Shown here: piece after piece, positions 1-10,400 of the stretch
How positions within the stretch are numbered: the first letter of the stretch is position 1
How the letters are laid out: each line of letters opens with the position of its first letter
DNA from: Delphinapterus leucas
Lineage: Eukaryota > Chordata > Mammalia > Artiodactyla > Monodontidae
Reading direction: 5' to 3'
NCBI RefSeq assembly: GCF_002288925.2
Contig: NW_022098008.1
Location: 4,100,889-4,164,888 of the forward strand
DNA length: 64,000 bases
Made by a program: the position numbers and the translations under genes
The notes under the pieces: model-generated
The model's input: the letters and a program-made list of their open reading frames with translations, nothing else
What the model was told of the DNA's origin: nothing
The model's database searches: none

Positions 1-349
1 GACTTATGGCCTTCTCTTTTTCACCCCACTGTTTATTTAGGAAACATACAGTATATTTCTTAATCTACTTTAGTTACCTATACTATTTAAAATCATATAC
101 TTCAGCATTCTTTTCTGATTTATAAACTTCACAAATTAAAACTATTAAAAACCTTACTGGGTGAAATAAGATAATTAGTACATTTCTACTTCTTTCATTC
201 TCTGCTCTTCACACTTCAGTTCATGCTCTAATCTTTGTTTTAATTGCTTGCATGTTTCTCATTTCAATTTAGCTTTAATATTATTATTTTTTTATATCAT
301 GTATCTCTATCATTTCGGCAATGGTAGTTTGTTAATTCTGTGTTACAAT

Positions 350-371
350 CTTGACCACAGTTGTGGTCAAG
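350..371. repeat. 9-bp inverted repeat with 4-base loop
   Basis: The arms CTTGACCAC (350-358) and GTGGTCAAG (363-371) are perfect reverse complements around the loop AGTT. The structure is real in the sequence. Its significance is unknown and it may be chance in AT-rich DNA. Confidence 0.7.
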
Positions 372-1024
372 CTTATTGGTTAAGCTAAATTGTCTGTTTA
401 AATGGATCCAGTGGCCTCACCTGTCTTTCCATGCAATAACTTTCTCATTCTTGAGTTTAATAGTTTAATTTTTTTCCTGGTTAGCAGGAGTGTGTCTCAA
501 GGAGAGTTTTCAAGTCAGATAGTTAAATCATGAATTTCCTCACTCCTTGCTTATCTGGGAGTGTCCTTCTGTTGCTTCTCTTCTAGCTGCCTTTCATGTC
601 ATCCTGTCATCTTATCTCTTCCTTGATGTCTTGCTTCATAGAATTCTTACTCACTTCTAATTTCCTGACAGTGTAATCTGTTTTGTAAAATTGTTTTTGA
701 TGAGTAAGTTTTCTTTCAGAATATTTCATTTCCTTAGTCTCTCTTTTGAGTGCTGTGTATCTCTTCTGCATGTGCATTTTGGTGGACAGAGGGTTGCTCT
801 ACAGTCTTCACATAGGTTCCAAGTAAGGTTCCTTTTTCTCAGTTCAGTTCTGATCAAAGCATTTGCACAAAAGTCTTTTATACACCAAAAATGGAGCTGA
901 TCTCCTTCCTCCCAGCCTTGTTCCTGTGGTGTAGTTTTCCCAAGTGCTTTATGGAGCAAATCTGAATGATTTGTGATGTGAGTAATGCCTTTATTTTGAT
1001 TCTTTTGATATGTTCACAGCTTCT

Positions 1025-1068
1025 CAGCCATTTATTTGTTCTGGGAAAGGAAAACAAATAAATGGCTG
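1025..1068. repeat. Perfect 16-bp inverted repeat, 12-base loop
   Basis: The left arm CAGCCATTTATTTGTT (1025-1040) is exactly reverse-complementary to 1053-1068. The loop is 1041-1052. A few more base pairs follow outside the perfect arms after one G:T mismatch. No flanking transposon was recognised, so it could be a remnant of an inverted-repeat element or a short templated duplication. Confidence 0.8.
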
Positions 1069-1424
1069 GGAAAAGGAATCTCTTTCTTGCCTCACATCAT
1101 CTTTCCCAAAATCTCCACCATGATTTTTTAATTAAAAAAAAAGAGTTTCAGAGACATGTGCTGTTTTCAAAATAAAGCTTTCAAAGAGTTTTCACACCCG
1201 CCAAACGGTTGTGTGGCCTACCTGTGGCTATTAGAGACACTAACTCAGAATCTGGTCTATGGATCAGCAACAGCATTTTTTTTTTTACCTCTATAGACAA
1301 TGCTACCATCCTGACCGCAGCAAAGGGTGTTTGCGAAATTTTCTTCAGAATTGGCAGTTTTCCACACTGCCCCTAGAGGCCACTGTGACCCATATTTGTG
1401 ACATACCTCCAGTTGGCCTCTGAG

Positions 1425-1640
1425 TGGTGGGTCTCACTCACAACTCCAGGATCCTGGTTCCACCACCTGCTCCCGCATATCCTTGAGCACATGAGTTAGT
1501 ATTTCTCCACCTCAGTTTCCCATCTCTGAAATGGGCATGAAAATCATAACTGCCATATAAATTTGTTGTGAGGATTAAAGAGTTAATATAGATAAAGCAT
1601 CTCATTAAATACTAGCTGCCATTGCTAGTATTACTGGAAC
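1425..1640 (+). mobile_element. MIR SINE fragment
   Basis: The segment keeps the MIR core: a 'cctcagtttcccatctctga' block followed by AATGGG, then GTTGTGAGGATTAAA and a tail about a base-pair-poor region ending near the ATTACT motif. MIRs are ancient mammalian tRNA-derived SINEs. The copy is diverged. Its edges are approximate. Confidence 0.75.
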
Positions 1641-2371
1641 TCAGTAGACTAGAGGGACCTTGGCATTGGATTCATCAGTCCAGGTTGTCTGGCTATAGAT
1701 TCCTCAGGACTTGGAATATATATTGGTTTCTCTAGGGCCATGAGAATTTGCACAGCCTGGCCGATGTCACTGCACACCTGTTAGACTGGGGTACACAGTG
1801 AGCTGTCCACGGGCCTCAGCATTTTCTGATGCCTTTACTTGTTCTTCCTCAGGAGACCCTTTTCTTTAGTTCAAAGAAGTGAATTTTCCACCGATTTCTA
1901 TCCCGTGTCTGTGGACACTAATGCAATTCTCTCATGGCTACTTGTGCATATGTAGACCTTACATCATACAGGCAGTTAAAGGAAGACATCACTGTACTGT
2001 CTAAACGGCCCAGACATCGTTTCCATGTCCTGCATATGATACTTTGGAATAAATTATCATAAATGCTACACTGGTTGGCCGCTGTCCCAATTTGAGTCGT
2101 TTAAACTAGCTGAGTTAGAGAATGAAGTCTTTACATGTGGGGTTTCTCTCTGCATCAACTCATTGTAAGACTGTTGAGCATATGTGAAACCTTTTAAATA
2201 CAAAATAGTGTTTTCTTATGTCTATATAGATAATGTAAATACCATTGAGTTATTAGGCTCTTTTGCAGCATAGGCTAATCAAGCATGATGATTGTAATAC
2301 AGCAAGTATCATTAATGAGATACTGGGATAGTGCATGCCTTTTCATATTCCCTTAGTCTTTGCACCAGTGT
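1641..2371. other. Non-coding stretch, no recognised feature
   Basis: No exon, RNA gene or named repeat was recognised in this AT-rich interval between a MIR and an L1 3' end. It is probably intronic. Confidence 0.4.
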
Positions 2372-2638
2372 TTTTAACGGGGTGGGGGGGATGAACTGGG
2401 AGATTGGGATTGACGTATATATACTACGGTGTGTAAAACAGATAGCTAGTGGGAACCTGCTGTATACCCCAGTGAGCTCAGCTCCGTGCTCTGTGACGAC
2501 CTAGGTGGGGGCGATGGGGCGTGGGAAGGAGGTCCAACAGGGAGGGGATACGTCTATACATAAAGCTGACTCACCTCATTGTACAGCAGAAACTAAACAT
2601 TGTAAAGCAACTATACTCCAAAAAAAAAGAAAAAAAGA
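2372..2638 (+). mobile_element. L1 3' end (cetartiodactyl LINE), 5'-truncated
   Basis: The segment carries the typical L1 3'UTR text of cetartiodactyls: a G-rich run near 2378, then 'GATAGCTAGTGGGAACCTGC', then 'CAGCAGAAACTAAACATTGT' and 'AAGCAACTATACTCC', ending in an A-rich tail at about 2620-2638. No coding sequence is kept. Similar copies in the same or opposite orientation occur at 34160-34905, 45165-45500 and 47873-48527. Confidence 0.85.
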
Positions 2639-4761
2639 GCAGTGGATCAGTATAATATTTACAACACAATTCATCTGATAAGTTTTGTGATGTTATATCT
2701 GAAGCTTTAGGAAGCTGATTCCAAAGGATAAATCAGTATTTAACTAAAGAATTATTTAGTAAATAAATAGCAATATTATTTAACTAAATATTCTTTAAAG
2801 TGTTATAACCTTTCAGTATTTACAAATACGTAAGACCTACCTGACGGGAAACAATTCAACCAATGAGTACCTAGGACTTAGTAAGAAAATAAGAAAGAAC
2901 TGATCTGCAGTGTCTTGAAGAAGAATGAACACGACTCAAGAAGGTAGTTTCCCGGGGATGAGAGCCAGAAGGTTACATAAATATTGTTTTACATACTCTG
3001 TGTATTCATTTCCTGGATCTGATTAATCTCCTCAAAGCGCTACGGTGAGAAGTCCGTTCCTGCAGAGGATGGAATGGTTCCCACCTTATGGAGAAAGAGG
3101 ACCCCAACATCAAATATTACCCACATATTCTTGGCAGACGCCTGGCCTAATGGCACCCCATGGTCAGAAACATCATCACAGTATGGGTGCCTTCATACCT
3201 GGACCTCAGTTTAGAAGTTGTTTGACAGCTTAACCAATAAAACTTAGAGATTCTTTGAAATCATTGTCAAGTCAGATCCTGCCGTCTTCTTGTGGAAACT
3301 ACAGTAAATATTCGTATGTCTGCTGTCATTTCTGTCCTTTACTTTTAAACTATTTACCAAAAAAACTCTCTATGTAGGTTTATGCCTCATATTCCCCCAT
3401 CATTCAGTTGTCATTACTGCTTTCATAAATTTAAAAAAAAAAAAAAACAAGGAAGGAACTGAGTTTACCAGTTTTGTTTGGTTTTAGCACACTAACCGCT
3501 CAGAAAGCTCTGTGGCTACTTCGTGGACTTGGGTTGTGTGACCCTATGACCGTGACCTTCTTAGTGTCTCTTATTACCTTCCAGCAAAGAATGTGATCAA
3601 GACTCTGGACAGGATATTGACGTTGATTTCATCCATGGTGTCAGTTTGCTTGCAGATTTGCTCTGTGTAAAATATGGATTTGATCTGCTTCTTTGGTTTC
3701 TCTCTTAAAACCCAATGGATTTATGGCCATTCCTGGCAACCCTGGTACATAAACCCTCTGTTGATGGTAAGTGACCAATCCCACATGACCCAGACCCCTG
3801 CAGCACCCCGCCCTGGTCAAGGGAAGAATCCTCGGGAACTGAGTGGCTGTGGTCTGGCTCAAACTGTCCAGATGTGCTGGACAAGGCCACCTGGAAAGCT
3901 TTCTTAGAAAATTGACTCCTGTGTTTGGAGAAGATCATTGCAAAGTATTTATCTAGGAGTGAAAATCCAAGAAACCCTACAGCAAAAACACCAGAAAAGC
4001 CTGAAACCGTAGGAGTGATGCCATCATTTTAAAATCCTTCCATAAAAGGAAGAAGCCACAGTGGGGAGAGTTCAACTTCTGTATTAGAACAAGAAACTGA
4101 CATTCCTTCCGAGGAAAACAAGGATCCAAGGAAAGTGAGTCGGCACAAAGTTCTTAGTGAATCTTCCATGACTTAAATTACATTTTGCACCTTGAGAGAT
4201 GAATTTAACCATCTCCTATGGGAAGGTCATCCATTCTAAAAGAAAGAAAAATGAACCTAAGCCAGTTGTGAAATGTTTAAATCCATGTTAGACACAGGCT
4301 TTCCCTAGAGCATCACTAATAGGTTTTCTTGAGAGGCAGGAAAAGATATTACGGTTGTTACAGAAAATCTGGATGTCGTGGTGACTAAGGGAAGACCATG
4401 GACCTAACTGAATATTTTGACACTGATTCAATAGTGAATCATTACAGATGTCTCAAAAAACTGTTCTGTATGGTAATTAGCCATAAAGTAGAAATACACA
4501 ATTTTACCAGAGTAGTGAATTCCACACTTACATGTGTGTGAAAGAAATACACAGAAAATTTGCAGCTATCCAATTAAGATATATAATGCCCCCCAAATCC
4601 CTGAATATATGCATTTATCCTAGGATGGTTTATTGCTAAGCCACACTGGATAACTGTCTCATTGGACTTCCTCAGCTGAAAAGCCCACCTTGCTGAAGCC
4701 TTGACTCACTGAGCAGCAGTACAGAAGGACGGGTGGGAACACGGCTCTCTGCATGTTCCCC
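2639..4761. other. Non-coding stretch with two unidentified exon-like or pseudogene-like patches
   Basis: No gene could be assigned. Around 3071-3240 two frames together give a protein-like but broken reading, followed by an A run at 3432-3446, which would fit an old processed pseudogene. At 3583-3768 a segment sits between CCTTCCAG and GGTAAGT, like an exon, but every frame has a stop or an unfamiliar translation. Neither patch matched a family I know. Confidence 0.3.
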
Positions 4762-4980
4762 CGGCCTTGCGGCTTACAAGCTGTGTGACCTTGACCATCT
4801 AGGACCTGAGTGGCTGCATCAAAGGCTCTCACCATCTCTGGGCCTCGGTTTCCTCATCTGTAAAATGAGAATTCTGATGACACCTCCCTGTCATTGCTAA
4901 ATGTGTGGGTGTGTGAGTGTATTGATCTGCATAAGCATTTGGAAGAGCTTGGGGCACAAAGCAGGCATCATGTTTGCATA
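4762..4980 (+). mobile_element. MIR SINE
   Basis: The block 'AAGCTGTGTGACCTTGACCA', then CTCTGGGCCTCGGTTTCC and TCATCTGTAAAATGAGA, is the diagnostic MIR core in plus orientation. The overlapping open frames at 4829-5495 run through this repeat and are not genes. Confidence 0.9.
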
Positions 4981-5499
4981 GAAAGGGACCCAGAGTGTGT
5001 CTAGGTCCTGAAGCTGGACTCTGGGCTCGAACCGTGGTCCACACCGCTTGTAAGACCTTCCTGAGCTTCACCTCCATCCTCTTGGAAATGGAAGAAAGAA
5101 TAGCACGTACCTCACTGGAGCTCGGAACAGCTAGGAGTTCACAGCTTTCCAGAGCCTGGCTTGGCTGTACCTTCGCTGAAGCACTGGCCGTCCACTTGCC
5201 CCTTCTTGCCACATATGAAGCCATCTGCTTTTGGCCTTATTCTCTCTTTAAGATTTACAACTCTTTTGCTAGAACTTCAAGATTTAGTGTGTGGGGCTGG
5301 GTGTTTTTATTGTTAACTTCTGTCTCCCACAATATCCCACTCCTCCCAGTAATCTGCTTTGGCTGCACTCAAGCTAGGTCTAAACCTCCGACACACCGAC
5401 TTTATAAAGCCATTTTGGCCATTGTAAAAATACCCACCGCTTCCTGGTTTCTGCAGATGTGTGCAATCCTATTCCTCCTAAGTGGAGCTGGTTAAGTTT

Positions 5500-5710
5500 G
5501 GGGTTGGCAAACTATGGCCCCGGGGCCACATGCAGCCCACCACCCGATTCTGTAAATAAGGTTTTTTTGGAACACTTCTTGCCCGTTCACTTACACGCTG
5601 CCTCTGTCTGCCTTCTCCCTGCCAGGGCGAGGTTGAGAATTTAAAATCATGTGGCCACCAGCCTAACATACATATCTGGCTCTTTAGTAAAACGTTTGCC
5701 AACTCCTGGG
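5500..5710 (+). mobile_element. Non-autonomous hAT-like DNA transposon (Charlie type)
   Basis: The element has recognisable terminal inverted repeats: GTTGGCAAAC near the left end (5504-5513) and its complement GTTTGCCAAC near the right end (5694-5703). Internal landmarks are CTATGGCCCCGGGGCCACAT, TGTAAATAAGGTTTTTTTGG and ATCTGGCTCTTTAGTAAAAC. These match an old mammalian hAT-Charlie-type MITE of about 210-230 bp. I recognise the family text but am not sure of the subfamily name. It has no coding capacity. Confidence 0.7.
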
Positions 5711-6935
5711 CTAGATGAAAGCATTTTTTCAGCAAAACAAGTGTCCTAATAGAAAATGATGTCTCTATTACCTGTCACCCTTTTTCGGGGCAAAATTAGT
5801 GTTAATGTTATCGCAGCGACATAGTCCGACACCAGCATCTCACCCTGCAACCTCAGAAGCTTCCAGATGGGTTTCCACCACCCGTCTAGCTCCCCGTCTC
5901 TTGTCCATTCTGCAAGGGCCAGGATCTTTGTCAAATACAAACTCGACATAGACACTCTGCTCCGTCAAGCCTGCCATGCCCCTCCATTGCCTGCCGTGCG
6001 CCTGGAACCCAGATCCCATCGTGTGGCCCCAGGATCCTCAGGGCCAGTCCCATCAAGTGCTCCGTCCTCTTGATCCCCGATCCTTGGTTACTAGGGCTTC
6101 TTGCCTTGCCTCCACCGACCCTCCCACCTTGGCTTTCTGCAGCATGTATCTTAATGCTCACCCCTCTTAGGGTGTGTGTGTCCATCCCTTTTCACAGTTA
6201 TTCTTGAAGACCCACCAGATCCGGGATCGGGTCTGGCTGAACCACATGCCCATGTGCATGGCACATGGGCTGCATGCCCGTGTTTGTTAAAAGGTGACCT
6301 GCATTCACTGTGTCACTTCGGCAAAGGGAATGCATGGAGTGGTGTGAAACTGGTCCACGCAACATGTGTCAGGGGAATGTGAAGCTGGGAAACCACAAGT
6401 GACCTTGTGAGTCTGCAGTCAGGCTCTGGAGAAGAAGCAGGACCTGAGGTCAGTTTTCCTGGGATGTGAGAAAGTTGCCAAAAGATGCCTCTAAGGGGTC
6501 ACAATGTCCTAGTCATGTTTCATGTGTGAGGAGTATTTCCTGACGTTGTTTGCTTGATGATGGCAGTGGACACATTCCTTGCTCAGTGAGGGTGAGACAT
6601 AACCTACAGAGGCTTAGGAATTATTGCTTCTTATGGCTGTTTGGTCCCAATTTCCTCTCTCCTTTTCTTCACTCTTGTCCTTTGTATGAGGAGCAGAGGT
6701 TCAGGGGGAACACTCCTATCAGAACGAAGCCTACAGACCTTTCCTTCTTGCTACTTCCTCTTTATCGCAAAACAGTCTCTCTCATTCCTTTAAAATGTGG
6801 GATTCTCATCGAGATTTGATTCTTGCCCTCCTTGCATTGTGATTTCTCCTGTTGAGCCCTGTCAGAAAGGAGCTAGCTGAAGAGAAACACCAGGCTGGGA
6901 GAAGGAGTGAGTGAGCCTCATTGTGCAGGCTTAAT
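5711..6935. other. Non-coding stretch, no recognised feature
   Basis: Several overlapping short open frames occur on both strands (5746-6819), but none resembles a protein or an ADAMTS exon. No repeat was identified with confidence. Probably intronic. Confidence 0.4.
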
Positions 6936-7312
6936 TAGTACTCTGGACTTAGTACTCTATACTTAGTGCTCTATACCTAGTACCCTGCACCTAGTACTCT
7001 ATACTTAGCACTCTGCACCTAATACCCTATACCTAGAACTCTGTGCCTAGTACTCTGTGCTTAGTACTCTATACCTAGTACCCTGCACCGAGTACTCTAT
7101 ACTTAGTACTCTGTGCCTAGTACTCTATACCTAGTACTATGTGCTTAGTACTCTACACCTAGTACCCTGCACCTAGTACTCTGTGCCTAGTACTCTATAC
7201 CTAGTACTCTGTGCCTAGTGCTCTATACCTAGTACCCTGCACCTAGTACTCATACTTAGTACTCTGCACCTGGTACTCTCTATACCTGGTACTCTGCACA
7301 TAGTATTCTGAA
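6936..7312. repeat. Minisatellite, 14-bp unit, about 27 copies
   Basis: The array is built on a 14-base unit of the form TAGTACTCTATACC. Three main variants alternate: one with CTCTATAC, one with CCCTGCAC and one with CTCTGTGC. Most units are exactly 14 bases; single units of 13 and 16 bases occur near 7246-7285. The CTATACC then CCTGCACC pair recurs at irregular spacing, so the array has a partial higher-order structure. It is non-coding and lies in the inferred ADAMTS16 intron. Confidence 0.95.
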
Positions 7313-7552
7313 CAATCAGTATCTGGGGAGGAAGAGAAGGAGCACAGCAATGCAGCAGGTTCACCTGGGTGGTGAACTGTGTATTCTAGGAAATGGAGCT
7401 GACAAGGACTTCAGATAGTGAAGGAAGCACATTCATGTGAGCAATGAAACTAATTTTTCCTAGTCTCAGAATGGAGATTGGCTTTTATCAGACCAAACCC
7501 AGGAGCAAGGGGCCAATGTAGAGCCCATTCAGATGAGAAATGACAAAAATCT

Positions 7553-7600
7553 TGTACTAGTCTGGGTCCTCAGAAAAACAGAACCAGTAGGGGGTGTGTG

Positions 7601-7654
<54 letters not shown>

Positions 7655-8000
7655 TGGAGAGAGAAATTTTAAGAAATCAGCCGATGTAGTTGTGGAGGCT
7701 GGCATGTCCCAAATCTGGAGACCCAGCAAAGGGTCAGTGCCATGGTTCAAGTCCAAAGGTCGTCTGCTGGCAGAATGTTCTCTTCTTCTGGGGAACCTCA
7801 GTCTTTTGCTATTAAGGACTTCAACTAATTGCGTGAGACCCACCCACATTATGGAGAGCGATCTGCTTCACTCAAAGCCTACAGAGTTAAATGCTTACTT
7901 CATCTAAAAAACACCTCCCCAGAAACATCTAGAATAACGTTTGAGCAGATATCTGTGTTCCATTACCCGGTCAAGTTGACACATAAAATGAGCCATCGTA
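7553..8000 (+). mobile_element. LTR-like ancient interspersed repeat
   Basis: Landmarks are TCAGAAAAACAGAACCAGTA at the left, GTTGTGGAGGCTGGCATGTC, GGTCGTCTGCTGGCAGAATG, 'GAGACCCACCCACATTATGG' and a right end at AAGTTGACACATAAAATGAG. The same family occurs, broken into pieces, at 31243-33315. That copy starts TGTATTAGTCAG and ends AACCATCACA, which suggests a retroviral-type LTR (TG...CA). I do not name the subfamily. A TG run is embedded at 7597-7655. Confidence 0.6.
7597..7655. repeat. (TG)n microsatellite
   Basis: An almost pure TG dinucleotide run of about 59 bases, with one CTG interruption at the left and one TATG near the right. It sits inside the LTR-like repeat. The overlapping open frames on both strands are dinucleotide artefacts. 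Confidence 0.95.
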
Positions 8001-8404
8001 GACCTGGATTTTGTCAGATGTGCAGTCGGGAGCAGTTTTGCTGGAGAAGAGGGAAGTAGAATCTGTGATTAGGGGAGACGCAGGAAGGGTGGAGGATGGA
8101 AGCCAGGAGGGGTTCCACCCCCTGAAAGGGCATGCAGGGCAGAGGAGTGAAGGTGGGGACTGTCGTCTCCGGGTGGCCATTGCACATCAGGTGGAGATGC
8201 TCTGTGGTGGAGATGCAGGGCTTTATATAGGTGAGGTGCTTATGGGGGATTTGGGGGCTCTCACCAGAAGGAAGAGATGCTCTCCTTCAGCCCTCTGAAA
8301 AAAACAGTAAATTAAAGGAAACTTATTTAAAAATAACATACATACACATACACCTTGAACCTTTATTTTCACTTAAAATACATACATGTGCCCATTTGCT
8401 AATT

Positions 8405-8726
8405 TTTTTTTTTTTTTTTTTTTTTGGCTGCCTTGGGTCTTCGTTGCTGCGTGCGGGCTTTCTCTAGTTGCGGTGATCAGGGGTTACTTTTCGTTGCAGT
8501 GCGCAGGCTTCTCATTGCAGTGGCTTCTCTTGTTGTGGAGCACGGGCTCTAGGCTCACCGGCTCAATAGTTGTGGCTCATGGGCTCTAGAGCACAGGCTC
8601 AGTAGTTGTGGCGCATGGGCTTAGTTGCTCTGCAGCATGTGGGATCTTCCTGGATCAGGGCTCAAACCCATGTCCCCTGCATTGGCAGGCGGATTTCTTA
8701 ACCACTGTACCACCAGGGAAGCCCCC
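8405..8726 (-). mobile_element. CHR-type tRNA-derived SINE, minus strand
   Basis: A poly-T run at the left is the complement of the A tail. The right end reads CCACCAGGGAAGCCCC, the complement of the SINE head. Landmarks are 'GTGGGATCTTCCTGGATCAG', TGCATTGGCAGGCGGATTTC and TTAACCACTGTACCACC. It is flanked by the direct repeat TGCTAATT (8397-8404 and 8727-8734), a target-site duplication. The copy is diverged from the younger copy at 51447-51655. Confidence 0.9.
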
Positions 8727-8734
8727 TGCTAATT

Positions 8735-10209
8735 CTTTTAGTTATAGCCAAAGCTTATTTTGAGTAGGAAGATGCCTATTAAAGATCTAAGTTGATTACC
8801 TGCATAAAATATGCCCAGTACCCATGATATTCAGTTTGAGTTTCTTGACAGAAGGCTGAAACTCGTCCTATTCATCCAGGTGCAAAATCATCTTAAATCT
8901 TTCATTTTTTCTTCATAGTTTACTTTTCTCTCAGCCACACCTAAGCTGAGAGCAATTCCATTTAATGACTGATCTCTACTGAGTCATTCCAAAGATTCAA
9001 CTTAGTTTTCATAGAAGCAAGTGTCTCGTTTTCCATGCTCATGTTCCATCAAGCTACACCAAACTAATTATATTACACAATTCCTATAACAAGTTCAGCT
9101 GGCAGAGGCAGATTTGAGGGCAGGCTCAGCTGCTTCCCCGTGTGCCCACTGTCACCAGGTGGTAGCAGAAGGATGTTGACAATGTGGGCAAGGCTGGCTC
9201 TTCACCCCACCTGGCACTCAGCATGGTGTGGGCAGTGGCCTGGGGGTTTTGCCAATGGAGAGGCCCAAGAGTCTGACAGGCCAGTTCAGAGTAGAGAGCT
9301 GCTCCTGAGGCTGGAAATGAACCCATGGCAGGTAGGCATTCATCCAGGTGATGGTTCAGAGAAGAACAGATGTAGAGAATCCCTAGGACAGGCACTAATG
9401 GGGGAGGATCCCCCTCCTCTGTTCTCCTGGGGGCAGACATTGGAGGAGTCTCACATAGGAAGTTATATTGGTTCTTCCCAGTGGAAAACCAGTTGACTCC
9501 CTGGAGGGCAGGGTGGTAGAAGAGGGGTCTTTATAAACTAAATGGTGTCCCCAGCTATGAATGCAATCATTGTCACAACCTGCCATGCCCAAGTGAAATG
9601 TACATTTCCAAAGACCTTGCACCCCATGGAGCCATCCTTGGATAGGAACTACATCTTCCCAGCTGTCAAGCTGTGTTGTTTGGGAGGATTGGAAGAGTGT
9701 CAGCACTGGACATGTTTACCTTTACTTCTCAGAGCTCATCATTTTGAGGTTGGAACGGTCAGCACAGGAGGAAGCAGCTCTGGTCCATCCCACCTCCTCA
9801 GCCACTTTGGTGCTGGTGGGGTCTTTCTTCCTGAAGGAGCCTAAGCCTGCATGACTTGCACTCCTGGAAGCTCGGGCGCTGGGTCTGGGGCCAGGCACCT
9901 GCTCCAGATCAGTCTTTAAAGCCAGGAGGGCTGCGCAGAGCAGGGGCGGCTGGACCAGGGGGCTGCTGGGTGATGGGGTTGCCTGGGTGGGCTTTTCACA
10001 TTTGCCCATGACAGGGAGTGAAGGATGATGCCTCCTGCAGAAGAACCCACTCACCAGGCTTTTCCTCTGATGTTTTAATGGCACATCTCAGTTCTTATAA
10101 TCGTTAAAAATAACATCAGTACAACTTTAATACAAAGGAGGGAGCAAAGGCACTTACCACCTTCTAGAGCCAGAGCCCTGGACTCTCCTGAAGAACAGGT
10201 GTCCCATTT
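8735..10209. other. Non-coding stretch, no recognised feature
   Basis: Open frames of about 100-120 codons overlap on both strands at 9126-10084 and have no recognisable domain. No exon boundary or repeat was identified with confidence. Confidence 0.4.
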
Positions 10210-10400
10210 CTCAGAGTGTGTTCCCAACCCTGATGGTCATCTCGGCCACCAGGCTGGGGAAAGAGGGCTTTGTAAAAATTCAGATTTTTGACGCTCAACC
10301 CCAGATTTGTGATTCCTGCAGAATGGAGGAGAGGCCAGGGATGTACAGATGCTTGAGAGGCCCGCCATGCAGCTGTGGTTTAGCAAACATGGTCTCAGCC
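10210..10400 (+). mobile_element. MER5-like hAT element, diverged
   Basis: Degenerate landmarks in order: CTGATGGTCATC, TTTGTAAAAATTCAGATTTT, CAACCCCAGATTTGTGATTC, GAGAGGCCAGGGATGTACAG and CATGCAGCTGTGG. These follow the layout of MER5A (a short non-autonomous Charlie-type transposon). The match is by remembered consensus, so edges and subfamily are approximate. Confidence 0.5.

Larger units (their letters stand above)
1..1424. other. AT-rich non-coding stretch, probably intron
   Basis: No coding exon is recognisable here. The sequence is AT-rich, and the short open frames at 691-959 lie over each other on both strands without protein-like composition. Two short perfect inverted repeats (350-371 and 1025-1068) are listed separately. 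By position it should be intronic sequence of ADAMTS16, whose 3' exons begin at 16536, but no upstream exon was found to prove that. Confidence 0.5.

Noticed and set aside
4829..5495. Overlapping frames of 131 and 173 codons
   Set aside because: They overlie a MIR and have no recognisable domain or splice borders.
6936..7312. Possible CRISPR-like array because of regular short repeats
   Set aside because: Repeats are contiguous 14-mers without unique spacers, and the genome is mammalian.
7529..7907. Open frames over the TG run
   Set aside because: Cys-Val and Thr-His repeats are artefacts of a dinucleotide microsatellite inside an LTR-like repeat.
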